DNA from: Kocuria massiliensis
GTDB lineage: Bacteria > Actinomycetota > Actinomycetes > Actinomycetales > Micrococcaceae
DNA length: 64,000 nt
Direction of reading: 5' to 3'
Assembly (NCBI RefSeq): GCF_900169715.1
Contig: NZ_LT835160.1
Span: 1 to 64,000, forward strand
The translations under genes were made by a program, and so were the position numbers. Positions within the stretch are counted from its first letter, which is position 1. Each line of letters begins with the position of its first letter. This document shows, one piece after another, positions 39,031 to 49,196 of this stretch. The notes under the pieces are model-generated. The model was not told the DNA's origin, did no database searches, and saw only the letters and a program-made list of their open reading frames with translations.

Positions 39031-39933
39031 GTGCCGAACATCCCGCATACCCGTTTCTCCACCGATAGGGAGCCTTGGCGATTCGAGGATTCCGCGAGTC
39101 TGACCGCTGCCTTTTCGGCTCGAGCACGTGAACCGATGCGTCGCGCATGGGAGCTCGCCTCACACATATTGGGCGGCGCCCCTATGGAAGTGGAGGTGCT
39201 CGCCGAATCCTTCCGGGCTATCGTCCTTCGATGTAGGACGCGGGAATCCAGCGTGGTGGCGAAACACTTTCGACGGCGCGACTCTGCCACGAACGCCAGT
39301 GGATTTGGTTTCCTTCGGGCCCGCCACGGTGCAGAGGTTTTACCGCACGTAGCTCGGTTGCTGGCCGTCGACGAGGTGGCGAGGATGCTCATCTTCGAAG
39401 ACGTCGGTTCCGGAGATCCTGTGACGAAGGGGCCACTATCTTTTCGATCGTGGCTCCATTCCTGGCCCACTTTGTGTCGTGACGCTGACTCGACTTTGGG
39501 CCGGGCGTTCCGAAACTCCATTGCGGCCTCCGACCCTGAATCGGCGCGTCGCGGGACCTCTGGAGCGCTTCCGTCTCTAGGACTACTCCGACGACGTGGA
39601 ATCCCCGAGTCGGAGATCCGCCGATTGATCGAGCCTGAACGATCGGTCCTATGGTGCGGGGACATGAATCCCAGCAACTTTGTTCGGCATAGGGAACGCG
39701 GCATCCTCCAGATAGATACCGAAGGGACCGGCTATTGCGACCCCGCACTTCTCGTCGCGGAGGTGCGGGGACGGTTGCCCTCAGCCCTGAATCGGGACCG
39801 CTTTCTCGGCCTTCTCACACCCCAGGAATGGGATGAGGCTGCCGACCACTTAGCCGGTCATTGGCACGTGACCAGCCGTGACGAAGAGATTGCCCGACGA
39901 TGTCTTGACGCAATTTCTCACGAGCTACGCTGA
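39031..39933 (+). CDS. Orphan APH/protein-kinase-like phosphotransferase
   Basis: A 300-residue cytoplasmic protein with a degenerate kinase-like fold of the aminoglycoside phosphotransferase group. VVAKHF (Lys78) fits the ATP lysine, LIFEDVG (about 120-126) the hinge, WCGDMNPSNF (Asp211, Asn216) the catalytic loop, and QIDTEGTG (Asp229) the metal-binding DFG-like site. No resistance or metabolite genes sit beside it, so the substrate is unknown. TAGGCT lies six bases before GTG 39031, suggesting a leaderless transcript. It is divergent from miaB and convergent with recX. Confidence 0.75.
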   Translation: MPNIPHTRFSTDREPWRFEDSASLTAAFSARAREPMRRAWELASHILGGAPMEVEVLAESFRAIVLRCRTRESSVVAKHFRRRDSATNASGFGFLRARHGAEVLPHVARLLAVDEVARMLIFEDVGSGDPVTKGPLSFRSWLHSWPTLCRDADSTLGRAFRNSIAASDPESARRGTSGALPSLGLLRRRGIPESEIRRLIEPERSVLWCGDMNPSNFVRHRERGILQIDTEGTGYCDPALLVAEVRGRLPSALNRDRFLGLLTPQEWDEAADHLAGHWHVTSRDEEIARRCLDAISHELR

Positions 39934-39954
39934 TCTTTCCCTCAAGGCTTCAAC

Positions 39955-40734
39955 CTATGGAAGCTCCTCGTAGGCTTCGTACTCTAGGCCCTCGGGAAAA
40001 GCATTGAATTCATCCTGACCCGATGCAGCCCGATCAAGCTCAGCCTTGGCGACCTCGAAGGCCAAACCCGGCGCGTACCCTCGCCGAGACAACATCGAAG
40101 CGAGCCTCCGAAGCTCCTTCTCTCGCGCCGTCCTATCCGTCAGATCGACAGAGGACTTGAGCTTCTTTCGCACCAATTCACTCGCGTCGGTGCGTTCGTC
40201 CTCGTCTGTACGTTGAGCGAGAGCGGCTTCAGCGACTTCGCCTGTGACACCCTTATTCGCCAACTCCCGGCGCAATGCTGGTTTGGCGAGTTTCCGGCTC
40301 ATCGCGCGACTTCGAACGAACATCTCGGCAAATTGCTGGTCATCAACCAAACCGAGGTCTTCGTATTTGTCCAGAATCTCGGAGATGGTCGACTCGCCGA
40401 TTTCTTTGCTTCGCAACTTTTCTTCCAGCTGGCTTCGGCTCCGGGCCGAAGCAGTCAACTGACGAAGAACAATCTCTTTGGCCCGATCGTATTCACTCGC
40501 CGGTGGCGTTTTCCGCGCCGACTCGCTCGACGAGCCTGCATGATCAGACCCGCCTTCACCTGATTGGGCTGAGCCGGGTGAAGCCGCTTGGACCGCGTGG
40601 TCCCCAGAGTCTTGTTCCGCAGCACCTAAGAATCGGCCGTCCGACGACGGTCGACCTCCGAGACTACTTCCCTGACGGCGACGGCCGGAACCGTAGCGGT
40701 TCCGGCCGCCACCGCGTCCTGAGGTAATAGGCAC
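39955..40734 (-). CDS. recX: Regulatory protein RecX
   Basis: Binds RecA filaments and limits RecA activity. The 259-residue protein has a basic, Gly/Ser-rich N-terminal extension (1-75) and the three-helix-repeat RecX core (about 80-235), with RAKEIVLRQLTASARSRSQLEEKL and DDQQFAEMFVRSRAMS. Its GTG overlaps the recA TAG by one base, so it is translated by coupling and SOS-induced with recA. The core repeat is standard; the extension is of unknown use. Confidence 0.94.
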   Translation of the reverse strand: MPITSGRGGGRNRYGSGRRRQGSSLGGRPSSDGRFLGAAEQDSGDHAVQAASPGSAQSGEGGSDHAGSSSESARKTPPASEYDRAKEIVLRQLTASARSRSQLEEKLRSKEIGESTISEILDKYEDLGLVDDQQFAEMFVRSRAMSRKLAKPALRRELANKGVTGEVAEAALAQRTDEDERTDASELVRKKLKSSVDLTDRTAREKELRRLASMLSRRGYAPGLAFEVAKAELDRAASGQDEFNAFPEGLEYEAYEELP

Positions 40735-41864
40735 TAGAAGTTCTCGGGAAGAGCATCCAGCGGATCGTCGCTGAGCTCACCGGCTTCGGCGGTCACCACA
40801 GGCTGCTCGTCCTCGGCCGATTCCGGTTCAGTGTCGACAATCCCCGCCTTGATGAGGGTCTTCTGTTGGATCTCCTCGGCCAATTCGGGGTTGTCCTTGA
40901 GGAACCGCCGGGCGTTCTCTTTGCCCTGCCCCAGCTGGTCGCCTTCGTAGGTGAACCACGCGCCAGACTTCTTGACGATATTGTGCTCCACCGCCATGTC
41001 GATGATTCCGCCTTCAATGGAGATGCCTTCGCCATACAGGATGTCGAATTCCGCAATCTTGAACGGCGGCGCCATCTTATTCTTGACGATTTTGGCCTTG
41101 GTCCGGGACCCGATGGGGTTGGCGCCGTCTTTCAAGGTCTCGATCCGTCGAATATCGATTCGTACGGATGCATAGAATTTGAGCGCCTTACCACCGGTGG
41201 TGGTCTCAGGGCTACCGAAGAACACGCCGATCTTCTCGCGAAGCTGGTTGATGAAGATCGCGGTGGTGTTGGTCTGAGACAAACGCCCCGTAATTTTACG
41301 GAGGGCCTGCGACATCAGTCGCGCCTGCAAACCCACATGGGAGTCACCCATTTCGCCCTCAATTTCGGCGCGGGGCGTCAGCGCGGCCACCGAGTCCACC
41401 ACGATGATGTCGACGGATCCGGATCCGACCAACATGTCCATGATTTCCAGAGCCTGTTCACCGGTGTCGGGCTGTGACACCAGAAGATTGTCCGTGTCGA
41501 CGCCCAGCTTCTCCGCGTATACCGGGTCGAGCGCATGCTCAGCGTCGATGAACGCCGCGATTCCGCCATTCTTCTGGCAGTTGGCCACCGCATGGAGGGC
41601 CAAGGTCGTCTTACCGGAGGATTCCGGCCCGTAGATTTCGACGACGCGACCGCGCGGAAGCCCTCCAACGCCGAGAGCGACGTCCAGAGAGAGGGCACCA
41701 GTGGAGACCGTTTCCGTCTTCACGGCCTCGCGGTCGCCCAGCCGCATCACGGATCCCTTGCCGTAGTTCTTATCGATTTGCGCCAGAACGGTGTCCAGCG
41801 CTTTTTCCCGATCCGATCCTGTCGCGCGGGAAACGGACTGAGTGTTTCGCGATTTGGCAGCCAT
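40734..41864 (-). CDS. recA: Recombinase RecA
   Basis: Forms filaments on single-stranded DNA for recombination and for LexA cleavage. The 376-residue protein has Walker [10 protein letters not shown], Walker [11 protein letters not shown], the L1/L2 DNA loops (including [20 protein letters not shown]) and an acidic C-terminal tail. No intein is present. A near-perfect SOS box lies at 42015-42030, about 150 bases upstream. The ATG at 41864 follows GAGGTAACC. Confidence 0.98.
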   Translation of the reverse strand: MAAKSRNTQSVSRATGSDREKALDTVLAQIDKNYGKGSVMRLGDREAVKTETVSTGALSLDVALGVGGLPRGRVVEIYGPESSGKTTLALHAVANCQKNGGIAAFIDAEHALDPVYAEKLGVDTDNLLVSQPDTGEQALEIMDMLVGSGSVDIIVVDSVAALTPRAEIEGEMGDSHVGLQARLMSQALRKITGRLSQTNTTAIFINQLREKIGVFFGSPETTTGGKALKFYASVRIDIRRIETLKDGANPIGSRTKAKIVKNKMAPPFKIAEFDILYGEGISIEGGIIDMAVEHNIVKKSGAWFTYEGDQLGQGKENARRFLKDNPELAEEIQQKTLIKAGIVDTEPESAEDEQPVVTAEAGELSDDPLDALPENF

Positions 41865-42014
41865 GGTTACCTCATTTCCGGAGGCTCGCCTGGAGGCGAG
41901 ACCTGATGTCGTGCGTTTCAGTACCTACGCTAACGGCGGGGACTGACAAGTTAAGCGCTGGGGGTCATTTGTGGATAACCCGTGCTTCGCGTTCTCTGGA
42001 CAGCCTAGCGGATT

Positions 42015-42030
42015 TCGAACATAGTTTCGA
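42015..42030 (-). promoter_or_regulatory. LexA (SOS) box upstream of recA
   Basis: TCGAACATAGTTTCGA matches the actinobacterial LexA consensus TCGAAC-N4-GTTCGA at 11 of 12 positions. It lies about 150 bases before the recA start in a 178-base gene-free stretch, fitting an SOS promoter. Confidence 0.87.
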
Positions 42031-42058
42031 ATATCACCGACTCGGCGCGTCGTCTCAA

Positions 42059-42280
42059 TTATTTAGGCTCCCCCACGTCCGTGCCTAGCCAGCGATGTCG
42101 GGGCAAATCATGTTGTTCGCAGACGGCTTGCCACACCTCGAGCGGGCGAACGCCGTCGTCCAGCGCCTCTTGGGCCGTTCGGTTTTCCACCCGGTCGAGC
42201 ACCGTCTGAGAAGCCACCACCCGGGCATACCCCGCCCCGAATTCGTCATCCATACTCCGCCAGAATTCGGATAGCTTCAT
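42059..42280 (-). CDS. DUF3046 family protein
   Basis: A 73-residue soluble protein with the DUF3046 pattern: MKLSEFWRSMDDEFG, a central VLDRVENRTAQEALDDG and the end HDLPRHRWLG. It is restricted to actinobacteria and usually sits just upstream of recA, as here; its function is unknown. ATG 42280 has AAGGGA nine bases upstream; the longer open frame runs through a terminator hairpin and is not used. Confidence 0.9.
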   Translation of the reverse strand: MKLSEFWRSMDDEFGAGYARVVASQTVLDRVENRTAQEALDDGVRPLEVWQAVCEQHDLPRHRWLGTDVGEPK

Positions 42281-42366
42281 GCTTTGCATTCCCTTCGTGA
42301 TCGAGCCGGGCCTTGAGTTCTCATGGACACCGGGCTTCCCGGCGTCGCTTTGAGGATGCCACGGAA

Positions 42367-42410
42367 AATCCGCGCCTCCCGGCACATACGCAGTGCAGGA
42401 GACGCGGATT
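42367..42410 (-). terminator. Terminator between clgR and the DUF3046 gene
   Basis: AATCCGCG and CGCGGATT, with inner CTCC/GGAG, form a 12-bp stem around an 18-base loop. On the minus strand the stem runs straight into TTTTCC. It lies 66 bases after the clgR stop. Confidence 0.78.
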
Positions 42411-42475
42411 GTTGTTGTAAGTCTCGGAGCGTGGCTCACCCCGCCCGAAAGCACCGATGAGCCAGCTTCCGTGGA

Positions 42476-42928
42476 TTACTGAGCGACGGGGCGCCCGCGA
42501 TGGACGTGCGGCAAATCGCTGGATCCGGTGGCGTTCATGCCATATTCGCGGCGGAACTCCTCAGAGAATTCGTTCGGAACCGTATCGGGAACGTGAAGAC
42601 CCTCGGCCGTCGCGAGTCGGTCAGAAACCTCGCGCAACATCTGAGACATGGGTATATCCAACGCAGCGCAGATGGAGGCCAACAGTTCCGACGAAGCCTC
42701 CTTCTGACCGCGCTCCACTTCACTCAGGTATCCGAGCGAAACTCGAGCGCTATGGGAAACCTCGCGTAGGGTGCGCCCCTGGCGCTGACGGATGTCGCGG
42801 AGAACTTCACCGATTTCGTGACGAAGAACGATCACTTTGGGCTCCTGTGATTCGGGCGTGAATTTTTCAGACTGTCCCACGTCCTTCCAACGGACGACGC
42901 CGTTCACGGACACGGGTTGCTTAGTCAT
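42476..42928 (-). CDS. clgR: XRE-family regulator, ClgR-like
   Basis: A 150-residue DNA-binding protein with an HTH_3 domain at about 36-95 ([44 protein letters not shown]). ClgR activates clp protease and other stress genes in actinobacteria and is commonly found between cinA and recA. The extended N-terminus (1-35) is variable. I take ATG 42928, with AGGC seven bases upstream; an in-frame ATG 36 bases earlier is possible. The C-terminus is polar with no degradation AA tag visible (it ends RPVAQ). Confidence 0.85.
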   Translation of the reverse strand: MTKQPVSVNGVVRWKDVGQSEKFTPESQEPKVIVLRHEIGEVLRDIRQRQGRTLREVSHSARVSLGYLSEVERGQKEASSELLASICAALDIPMSQMLREVSDRLATAEGLHVPDTVPNEFSEEFRREYGMNATGSSDLPHVHRGRPVAQ

Positions 42929-43139
42929 CTTTATGCCTGTCTCCCTCTCAACGTGACCCATCATGTGTTGTGGGCCACTGGTCTACTACAGCCTAGTGGA
43001 GTTTTCTCAGCCACGTTAGGCTTCTCAACGATTACTTCCTGAACCGTTACATACAGTCAAACGGTGTTCCCTGTGAATTCATTCCCGGCCCCGATGGAAG
43101 AATCCTGTGAATACTCTGAACAATGGGTAAACCCAGTGA

Positions 43140-43649
43140 TCAGTCGCCCGCAATCATCGCATCCAGCAGTAATCTCAGGGCGCCATCGACGGCGGATTCC
43201 CTGATCTCGCGGCGGTCGCCTTCGAGCCGAAGTTCCTTGGTGGTGAAGCCGAAAGGGCCGGCGCATCCCACGTACACGAGACCGACGGGCTTACCGTCAT
43301 GTGGCTCGGGTCCTGCCACGCCTGTGGTAGAAACCGCCCAGTCCGTGCGGCAGGCACGACGTGCCCCTGCGGCCATGGCACGCGCGACCTCAGGATCCAC
43401 AGAACCCTGTTCTTCCAAGAGTTGCCGTCTCACCCCCAAGAGCCCCGCTTTGACGGAATTATCATAGGAGACAACGCCTCCCAGAAAGGCCGACGAAGCC
43501 CCCGGAACATCGCACAGAGCCGAGGCGACCAACCCGGCGGTCAAAGACTCGGCCGTCGCGATGCTCTGCCCCGAAACGGTCGCCGAGGCAATAATCCGCG
43601 CCGCCAACGAGGAGGATGATTCGTCCCTCGGAATCTCGGCCCGGCTCAT
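43140..43649 (-). CDS. CinA C-terminal domain protein, nicotinamide-nucleotide amidohydrolase
   Basis: A 169-residue stand-alone CinA/PncC domain. It deamidates NMN to nicotinate mononucleotide in characterised homologues, recycling pyridine nucleotide. AESLTAGLVAS, the GGVVSYDNSVKAGLLGV segment and STTGVAGPEPHDGKPVGLVYVG are family motifs. The N-terminal COG1058 domain of full-length CinA is missing, as is normal in this phylum. Start ATG overlaps the pgsA stop by four bases. Confidence 0.9.
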   Translation of the reverse strand: MSRAEIPRDESSSSLAARIIASATVSGQSIATAESLTAGLVASALCDVPGASSAFLGGVVSYDNSVKAGLLGVRRQLLEEQGSVDPEVARAMAAGARRACRTDWAVSTTGVAGPEPHDGKPVGLVYVGCAGPFGFTTKELRLEGDRREIRESAVDGALRLLLDAMIAGD

Positions 43650-44275
43650 CCGGCCCTGCTCTCCGAGTGATTCGTCAGATATTCACGGCGTAGTTGCACG
43701 GCCTTGACGACATAATCTATGCCCGTGATCACCGTGACGATGACGACGGCGGCCATGACGACCCACCCAGGGATCATGGCCCACCATCCGATCGCACCGA
43801 GCGGCAGGATGAACAAGATGAGTGCAATCGTCTGGAGCACCGTCTTAAGCTTTCCGCCCTTGGAAGCGGCCATGACCCCATATCGAATCACGAAGAACCG
43901 CATGATCGTGATGCCCCATTCCCGAACGAGGATCACGATGGTGACCCACCACCAGAGCTCGCCCAAGATCGACAGCACCACAAAGGCCGCGCCCGTCAGG
44001 AGTTTGTCCGCGATCGGGTCGGCGATTTTTCCGTAGTCCGTGATCAAGTTGCGGGCACGTGCAATGTCACCGTCGAGCTTGTCCGTGTACATCGCCACGC
44101 CGAAGACGACCACGGCGGCCCACCGCATAAGCATTGAGGTCTCGCCAAAGTGACCGCCCGCGAGCAGGAACCACACGAAGAACGGAACCATCAGGATCCG
44201 AATCGTGGTCAGCACGTTGGGCAGGTTGAGGTTGGACGGTTTGGCGGCTTCCCCCGCGGGGTTTGGGCTACTCAT
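43646..44275 (-). CDS. pgsA: CDP-diacylglycerol--glycerol-3-phosphate 3-phosphatidyltransferase
   Basis: Membrane enzyme that starts phosphatidylglycerol and cardiolipin synthesis. The 209-residue protein has about five or six helices and the CDP-alcohol phosphatidyltransferase motif DG-x2-AR-x8-G-x3-D-x3-D, from Asp68 to Asp90 (DGDIARARNLITDYGKIADP). ATG 44275 has GGAGG upstream. It lies between ftsK and cinA. A related PIP synthase is less likely, since the neighbours match the pgsA-cinA locus. Confidence 0.92.
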   Translation of the reverse strand: MSSPNPAGEAAKPSNLNLPNVLTTIRILMVPFFVWFLLAGGHFGETSMLMRWAAVVVFGVAMYTDKLDGDIARARNLITDYGKIADPIADKLLTGAAFVVLSILGELWWWVTIVILVREWGITIMRFFVIRYGVMAASKGGKLKTVLQTIALILFILPLGAIGWWAMIPGWVVMAAVVIVTVITGIDYVVKAVQLRREYLTNHSESRAG

Positions 44276-44321
44276 CTTCCGTCTCCTCCATCGACTCTCC
44301 GTGGCATTGGGCCTTGATTCG

Positions 44322-47321
44322 TCACCGACCGGTCAGTTGCCATGCGTCTTCGTTACTGGGCTCGTCGGCGCCGTCGTGATAATCCGTTGCGACGTTTTGC
44401 AACGATTCTTCCACGGGGTCGCCGCCGGCGGGCTCTTCCGGCTCGGGTTCTTCGCCACGAAGTCGGGCCAAGGCGTTAGGGAGGTCATCCGGGGCTACCA
44501 GAACGTCGCGAGCCTTCGATCCCTCGGAGGGCCCGACGATCTCCCGAGATTCCAAAAGGTCCATGAGACGACCGGCCTTTGCGAAGCCGACACGCAACTT
44601 TCGCTGCAACATGGAGGTCGAACCAAATTGGGAATTGATGATGAGTTCGGCCGCCTGCAACAGGACGTCGAGATCGTCTCCGATGTCCTCGTCGATCTGT
44701 TTCTTCGGCTGATCTTGGATGACATCGGCTCGGTAGCTCACCGGCATCTGCTTCTTGACGTGCTCGACGATGTCGTGAATTTCCGACTCCGTGACCCACG
44801 CACCCTGGACACGCATCGGCTTCGACGCGCCCATCGGGAGGAACAGCGCATCGCCTTGGCCGATGAGCTTTTCCGCACCCGCCTGGTCCAGGACCACGCG
44901 AGAGTCGGTCACGGACGACGTCGCAAATGCCATACGGGAGGGCACGTTGGCCTTGATCAGACCGGTGACCACGTCCACGGACGGGCGCTGGGTCGCCAGG
45001 ACCAGGTGAATGCCCGCGGCACGAGCGAGCTGGGTGATGCGCACGATCGCGTCTTCGACGTCACGCGGGGCAACCATCATGAGGTCCGCGAGCTCGTCAA
45101 CAATCACCAGGAGGTACGGGTAGGGGCGGATCTTTCGTTTGGATCCAGGCTCGGCCTGAACCTTTCCTTCTCGGACCGCCTTGTTGAAGTCGTCAATGTG
45201 TTTGTACCCGAAGTGAGAGAGGTCGTCGTAGCGGGCGTCCATCTCCCGAACGACCCATTGCAACGCCTCGGCGGCCTTCTTCGGATTCGTGATAATCGGG
45301 GTGATGAGGTGCGGGACACCTTCATAGGCCGTGAGTTCGACACGTTTGGGATCCACCATGACCAAGCGGACCTCGTCGGGGGTGGCCCTCATCAGGATGG
45401 ACGTGATCATCGAATTCACGAACGAGGACTTACCTGCACCCGTGGCGCCAGCCACCAACATGTGCGGCATCTTGGCGAGGTTTGCCACGACGTATCCGCC
45501 TTCGACGTCCTTGCCGACGCCCATAACCATGGGGTGCGGCGTCGCATGCGCCATCTGAGAACGCAGGACGTCGCCGAGCGCGACCGTCTCGCGGTCGGTG
45601 TTGGGAATCTCGATTCCGATGGCCGACTTGCCGGGGATCGGCGAAAGAATGCGCACATCCGCGCTGGCCACCGCATACGAAATGTTCTTGGACAATGCCG
45701 TGACGCGCTCGACCTTGGTGCCTGCACCCAGTTCGATCTCGTATCGAGTCACGGTGGGTCCGCGGGAGAAACCGGTGACCTCGGCGTCGACCTTGAACTG
45801 TTCCAGCACGTTGGTCAGGGCGCGCACGACGGCGTCGTTGACCTCGGACCGTTCCTTCGCGGGAGGGCCTTGGGTCAGCATCTGCTGTGTCGGAAGCTCA
45901 TACGGATTAACGGCGAGCGCGGCATCGCGTGCGGCACCGGTCTGAGGTTGAGCATGAGGAAGGTTGGTGTCGACGGCGTCCGCTACCGTGGCGCCATGAG
46001 CCTGAGCGTCCTGGGGGTCTGCCTTGTCGACGATGGGTGATACCCCGTCTGAGGGGTCCTGGACCGATGCTCCACTCGGCGTCGCTGTGCTGGGCCGACT
46101 CTTCGGAGAGGGGGCGCCCCCTCGAGCCGTACCAGTGAGCACCTCGGTCTCGTCCTCGCCTGGTGCGTTGAGCTGCCGTGTTTGGTCCAGTTCATCCTCG
46201 GGAGCCGGGGCGGCCGGATCGGTTTCGCCGCGTGCTGCACGGGCGCGATTGAATTTGCCCAAGTCAAAGATCTCGGACTTCTTCTTAGTGGGCCTTGCCG
46301 TCTTCGCGCCAGCATTGGTGTGGTCAAAGAGTTCAGTATCCGACGGCTGGATACGACCGCCGTTCGGATCCGCGCGATGGCCACTCTCGTCCACGACGGC
46401 GCGCGTAAAGGCTTCATCACCGTCGTACAGGTCCAGGGGCTCCTCGTCGGCCTTCTTGCCCTGACGACGCCGGAACCGAGACTTCTTGCTCTTCCGCTCC
46501 GCCTCGGGAAGGGAGCCAGTCTCAAGATAGCTGCGGTCGTGGTCGGGAGCCGCAAGGTCGGTATCCGTGCGGGCGGGCTTCTCCCCCATGAGTCGCCCAA
46601 AGGCCGACTGAATATTCGGGATGATCCGTCGCACCGGCGTCGCGGTCACGATGAGAATCGAAATGAGCAACAGCAGCACGTGCAACGCCACGACGCCGGG
46701 CACCGTAACGAGCTTGCCCATGGTGGCGCCCGCAAGGAGACCCACGATTCCACCGCCACGGCGAACGCCTTCAAACCCGCCGTCGATGCTGGGCGATCCG
46801 GCCGCGATATCGAAAAGGGCGGAGCCGCAAATCATCATGATCAGAAGGCCCACGGCGATGCGATTATTGGCCCCCATCTCCGTGGGGTGACGGAAGGCTC
46901 GGATCGAAAAACCGCCCAAGAGGACCGGAGCCACGAGCGCCATGTGCCCAAATGTTCCGGCGACCACCGAGTGCCACGCCATCGCCGGCCACGACACCGC
47001 TTGAATACCCACGGAGGCTAGAGACCACCATTCAACGGCGGCGGTGATGAGCGCCAACATCAACATGAGCAGGGCGCCGCCGTCGCGACGCTCCTCTGGC
47101 TCTACAGACGTCCGGAGGGTACCCATCCGGCGCACGGCGCCACCCACGAGATGGGCGCAACCAACCCACGCACCAACAATGGCCCGGATAAACCAATGGG
47201 GCTGATCGGGTGCGTTGGCGCCTGCACGCGAAGAACGGTTGGCGGCCTTTGTCGTGCCGCTCGACGATCGTCGCGACTGCGATGCGCCCTTTTTTGGGGT
47301 GGGGGAAGTTCGAGTCGCCAT
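44322..47321 (-). CDS. ftsK: DNA translocase FtsK
   Basis: Divisome motor that pumps chromosome ends into daughter cells. The 999-residue protein has a basic N-terminus, about five membrane helices (between about 85 and 230), a long acidic/Pro-rich linker (about 250-480), then the alpha and beta motor domains with Walker A GATGAGKS (about 625-632) and Walker [12 protein letters not shown]. The C-terminal gamma winged helix (about 890-965), with [16 protein letters not shown], reads KOPS sites. I start at ATG 47321, where basic residues begin; 12 open codons precede it. A hairpin at 47341-47399 separates it from rnj. Confidence 0.95.
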   Translation of the reverse strand: MATRTSPTPKKGASQSRRSSSGTTKAANRSSRAGANAPDQPHWFIRAIVGAWVGCAHLVGGAVRRMGTLRTSVEPEERRDGGALLMLMLALITAAVEWWSLASVGIQAVSWPAMAWHSVVAGTFGHMALVAPVLLGGFSIRAFRHPTEMGANNRIAVGLLIMMICGSALFDIAAGSPSIDGGFEGVRRGGGIVGLLAGATMGKLVTVPGVVALHVLLLLISILIVTATPVRRIIPNIQSAFGRLMGEKPARTDTDLAAPDHDRSYLETGSLPEAERKSKKSRFRRRQGKKADEEPLDLYDGDEAFTRAVVDESGHRADPNGGRIQPSDTELFDHTNAGAKTARPTKKKSEIFDLGKFNRARAARGETDPAAPAPEDELDQTRQLNAPGEDETEVLTGTARGGAPSPKSRPSTATPSGASVQDPSDGVSPIVDKADPQDAQAHGATVADAVDTNLPHAQPQTGAARDAALAVNPYELPTQQMLTQGPPAKERSEVNDAVVRALTNVLEQFKVDAEVTGFSRGPTVTRYEIELGAGTKVERVTALSKNISYAVASADVRILSPIPGKSAIGIEIPNTDRETVALGDVLRSQMAHATPHPMVMGVGKDVEGGYVVANLAKMPHMLVAGATGAGKSSFVNSMITSILMRATPDEVRLVMVDPKRVELTAYEGVPHLITPIITNPKKAAEALQWVVREMDARYDDLSHFGYKHIDDFNKAVREGKVQAEPGSKRKIRPYPYLLVIVDELADLMMVAPRDVEDAIVRITQLARAAGIHLVLATQRPSVDVVTGLIKANVPSRMAFATSSVTDSRVVLDQAGAEKLIGQGDALFLPMGASKPMRVQGAWVTESEIHDIVEHVKKQMPVSYRADVIQDQPKKQIDEDIGDDLDVLLQAAELIINSQFGSTSMLQRKLRVGFAKAGRLMDLLESREIVGPSEGSKARDVLVAPDDLPNALARLRGEEPEPEEPAGGDPVEESLQNVATDYHDGADEPSNEDAWQLTGR

Positions 47322-47340
47322 ATGTTCCAGGGTAAACGAT

Positions 47341-47399
47341 GAGGGCGGAACCCACACTCACGTACGGCCTCAACCGCACCACATGTGGATACCGCCCTC
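47341..47399 (-). terminator. Long-loop hairpin between rnj and ftsK
   Basis: GAGGGCGG (47341-47348) pairs with CCGCCCTC (47392-47399), and CCACA/TGTGG extend the stem inward. It starts 39 bases after the rnj stop on the minus strand and ends 20 bases before the ftsK ATG; a weak TCATCGTTTACC follows. It may be the rnj terminator or a leader fold for ftsK. Confidence 0.5.
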
Positions 47400-47437
47400 G
47401 AAGACCCGGCACTCCATGTGCCTGGGGATAACCGTTC

Positions 47438-49144
47438 TTAGGAGTTCTTTCCCGCCTCCACGACCACTGGAATGATCATGGGCTTGCGGCGGAGCTTGCG
47501 GCCAATCCACTGGCCGATCGTGCGACGCACGATCTGCTGCATCTGGTGGTTGCTCAGACGCTTGGAGCTCTTCTCCTGCATCGCTTCTTCCAAGGCCTCG
47601 GTGATCTTGGGGATCATCGGCTTGAACACGGAGTCGTCCTCGGCAACGCCACGCGCGTGGACGTCCGGCCCGGCCACCACCCTCTTGGAGGCACGGTCCA
47701 CGACGATCACGATGGACACGAAGCCCTCTTCGCCGAGCGTCCGACGATCCTTGAGGTCTTGATCCGTGATTTCGCCCACGGACTTACCGTCCACGTAGAC
47801 GTAGCCGCAGTCCACCGCGCCCACAATCTTCGCCTGGCCGTCCTTCATGTCCACGACGACGCCGGATTCACCGAGAAGGACGTTCTCCTCCGGAACGCCG
47901 GTTTCCATCGCCAGCTTGCCGTTGGCAATCAAGTGGCGGACTTCACCGTGCACGGGCATGACGTAACCCGGTTCAAGAATGTTGTAGCAGTAGAGCAATT
48001 CTCCCGCTGCGGCGTGGCCCGAAACGTGAACCTTGGCGTTGCCCTTGTGAATCACGTTGGCACCAAGCTTCAGCAAACCGTTGATGATGCGGAACACGCT
48101 GTTTTCATTGCCCGGGATCAGCGACGACGCCAAGACGATGGTGTCGCCTTCCTGGATCTGCACCCGGTGATCGCCACTGGCCATGCGGGACAGCGCGGCC
48201 ATCGGTTCACCCTGAGAACCCGTGCACATCAGCACGACCTCGTCATCCCGGTAATCATCGATGTGCTTCATATCGATCAGCACGTTATCCGGAACCTGGA
48301 GGTACCCCAGTTTCTCCGCGATGGACATATTGCGGACCATCGAGCGGCCGATCAGGGCGACCTTGCGGCCACGCTCGACGGCGGCGTCGATGACCTGCTG
48401 CACACGGTGAACGTGCGAGGAGAACGACGCCACGATCAGGCGTTTCGGAGCATCACGGAAGACGTCCGAGAGGACAGGACCGATGTTCTTTTCGGTCGGA
48501 GTGAAGCCCGGGACCTCGGCGTTGGTGGAGTCAGGCAGGAACAGGTCCACGCCTTCCTCGCCGAGTCGCGCGAAGTGGCGCAAGTCCGTGATGCGACCGT
48601 CCAGCGGAAGCTGGTCCATCTTGAAGTCACCCGTGTGCAGGACATTGCCCGCAGGTGTGCGGATGAATACCGCGAGGGCATCCGGGATGGAGTGGTTTAC
48701 GGCAACGAATTCGCATTCGAACGGACCGAATTTCTCGATGTCTCCCTCGGCCACTGCCGTAGAAGCCGAACGAATGCGGTGCTCCTGAAGTTTGGCCTCG
48801 ACGAGCGCGAGGGTTAGCTGCGAGCCAATCAAGGGAATATCGGGGCGGCGCTTCAGCAGGTACGGAACGGCGCCGATGTGATCCTCATGGCCGTGCGTCA
48901 GCACAATGGCCAGCACGTCGTCGAGCCGGTTCAAGATGTGGTTGAGGTCCGGCAAGATCAAGTCCACACCGGGTTGCGTCTCTTCGGGGAAGAGCACGCC
49001 ACAGTCCACGATCAAGAGTTTTCCGTTGATCTCGTAGACGGTCATATTGCGACCAACTTCGCCCAGGCCGCCGAGCGGCACGACACGCAAGGTGTCTTTC
49101 TGAAGCCTAGGAGGCTTGGGCAAATCTGTGGGAATCTGGGTCAC
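47438..49144 (-). CDS. rnj: Ribonuclease J
   Basis: Metallo-beta-lactamase/beta-CASP RNase with 5'-3' exo and endonuclease activity, a main mRNA and rRNA processing enzyme in actinobacteria. The 568-residue protein has HGHEDHIG at 84-91 for zinc, the beta-CASP region (about 200-380) with CTGSQGEP, and a short C-terminal domain. GTG 49144 has AAAGGGG upstream. It lies downstream of dapA, a common actinobacterial arrangement. pnp, the 3'-5' partner, is also in this window. Confidence 0.95.
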   Translation of the reverse strand: MTQIPTDLPKPPRLQKDTLRVVPLGGLGEVGRNMTVYEINGKLLIVDCGVLFPEETQPGVDLILPDLNHILNRLDDVLAIVLTHGHEDHIGAVPYLLKRRPDIPLIGSQLTLALVEAKLQEHRIRSASTAVAEGDIEKFGPFECEFVAVNHSIPDALAVFIRTPAGNVLHTGDFKMDQLPLDGRITDLRHFARLGEEGVDLFLPDSTNAEVPGFTPTEKNIGPVLSDVFRDAPKRLIVASFSSHVHRVQQVIDAAVERGRKVALIGRSMVRNMSIAEKLGYLQVPDNVLIDMKHIDDYRDDEVVLMCTGSQGEPMAALSRMASGDHRVQIQEGDTIVLASSLIPGNENSVFRIINGLLKLGANVIHKGNAKVHVSGHAAAGELLYCYNILEPGYVMPVHGEVRHLIANGKLAMETGVPEENVLLGESGVVVDMKDGQAKIVGAVDCGYVYVDGKSVGEITDQDLKDRRTLGEEGFVSIVIVVDRASKRVVAGPDVHARGVAEDDSVFKPMIPKITEALEEAMQEKSSKRLSNHQMQQIVRRTIGQWIGRKLRRKPMIIPVVVEAGKNS

Positions 49145-49196
49145 GTGACCCCTTTCTGAATGTTTTCGGTCGCGCTCTAAACCGCGTCGACCGTAT

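Noticed and set aside
39031-39933. Aminoglycoside resistance phosphotransferase
   Set aside because: Motifs are divergent and no resistance context exists; called only as an orphan kinase-fold protein.
44205-46040. 611-codon plus-strand open frame opposite ftsK
   Set aside because: A shadow of ftsK produced by high-GC codon use; His/Arg/Asp/Gly-rich with no domain. The ftsK reading has clear motifs.
47546-48817. 423-codon plus-strand frame opposite rnj
   Set aside because: Antisense shadow of RNase J, with Arg/His/Val-rich composition and no motifs.
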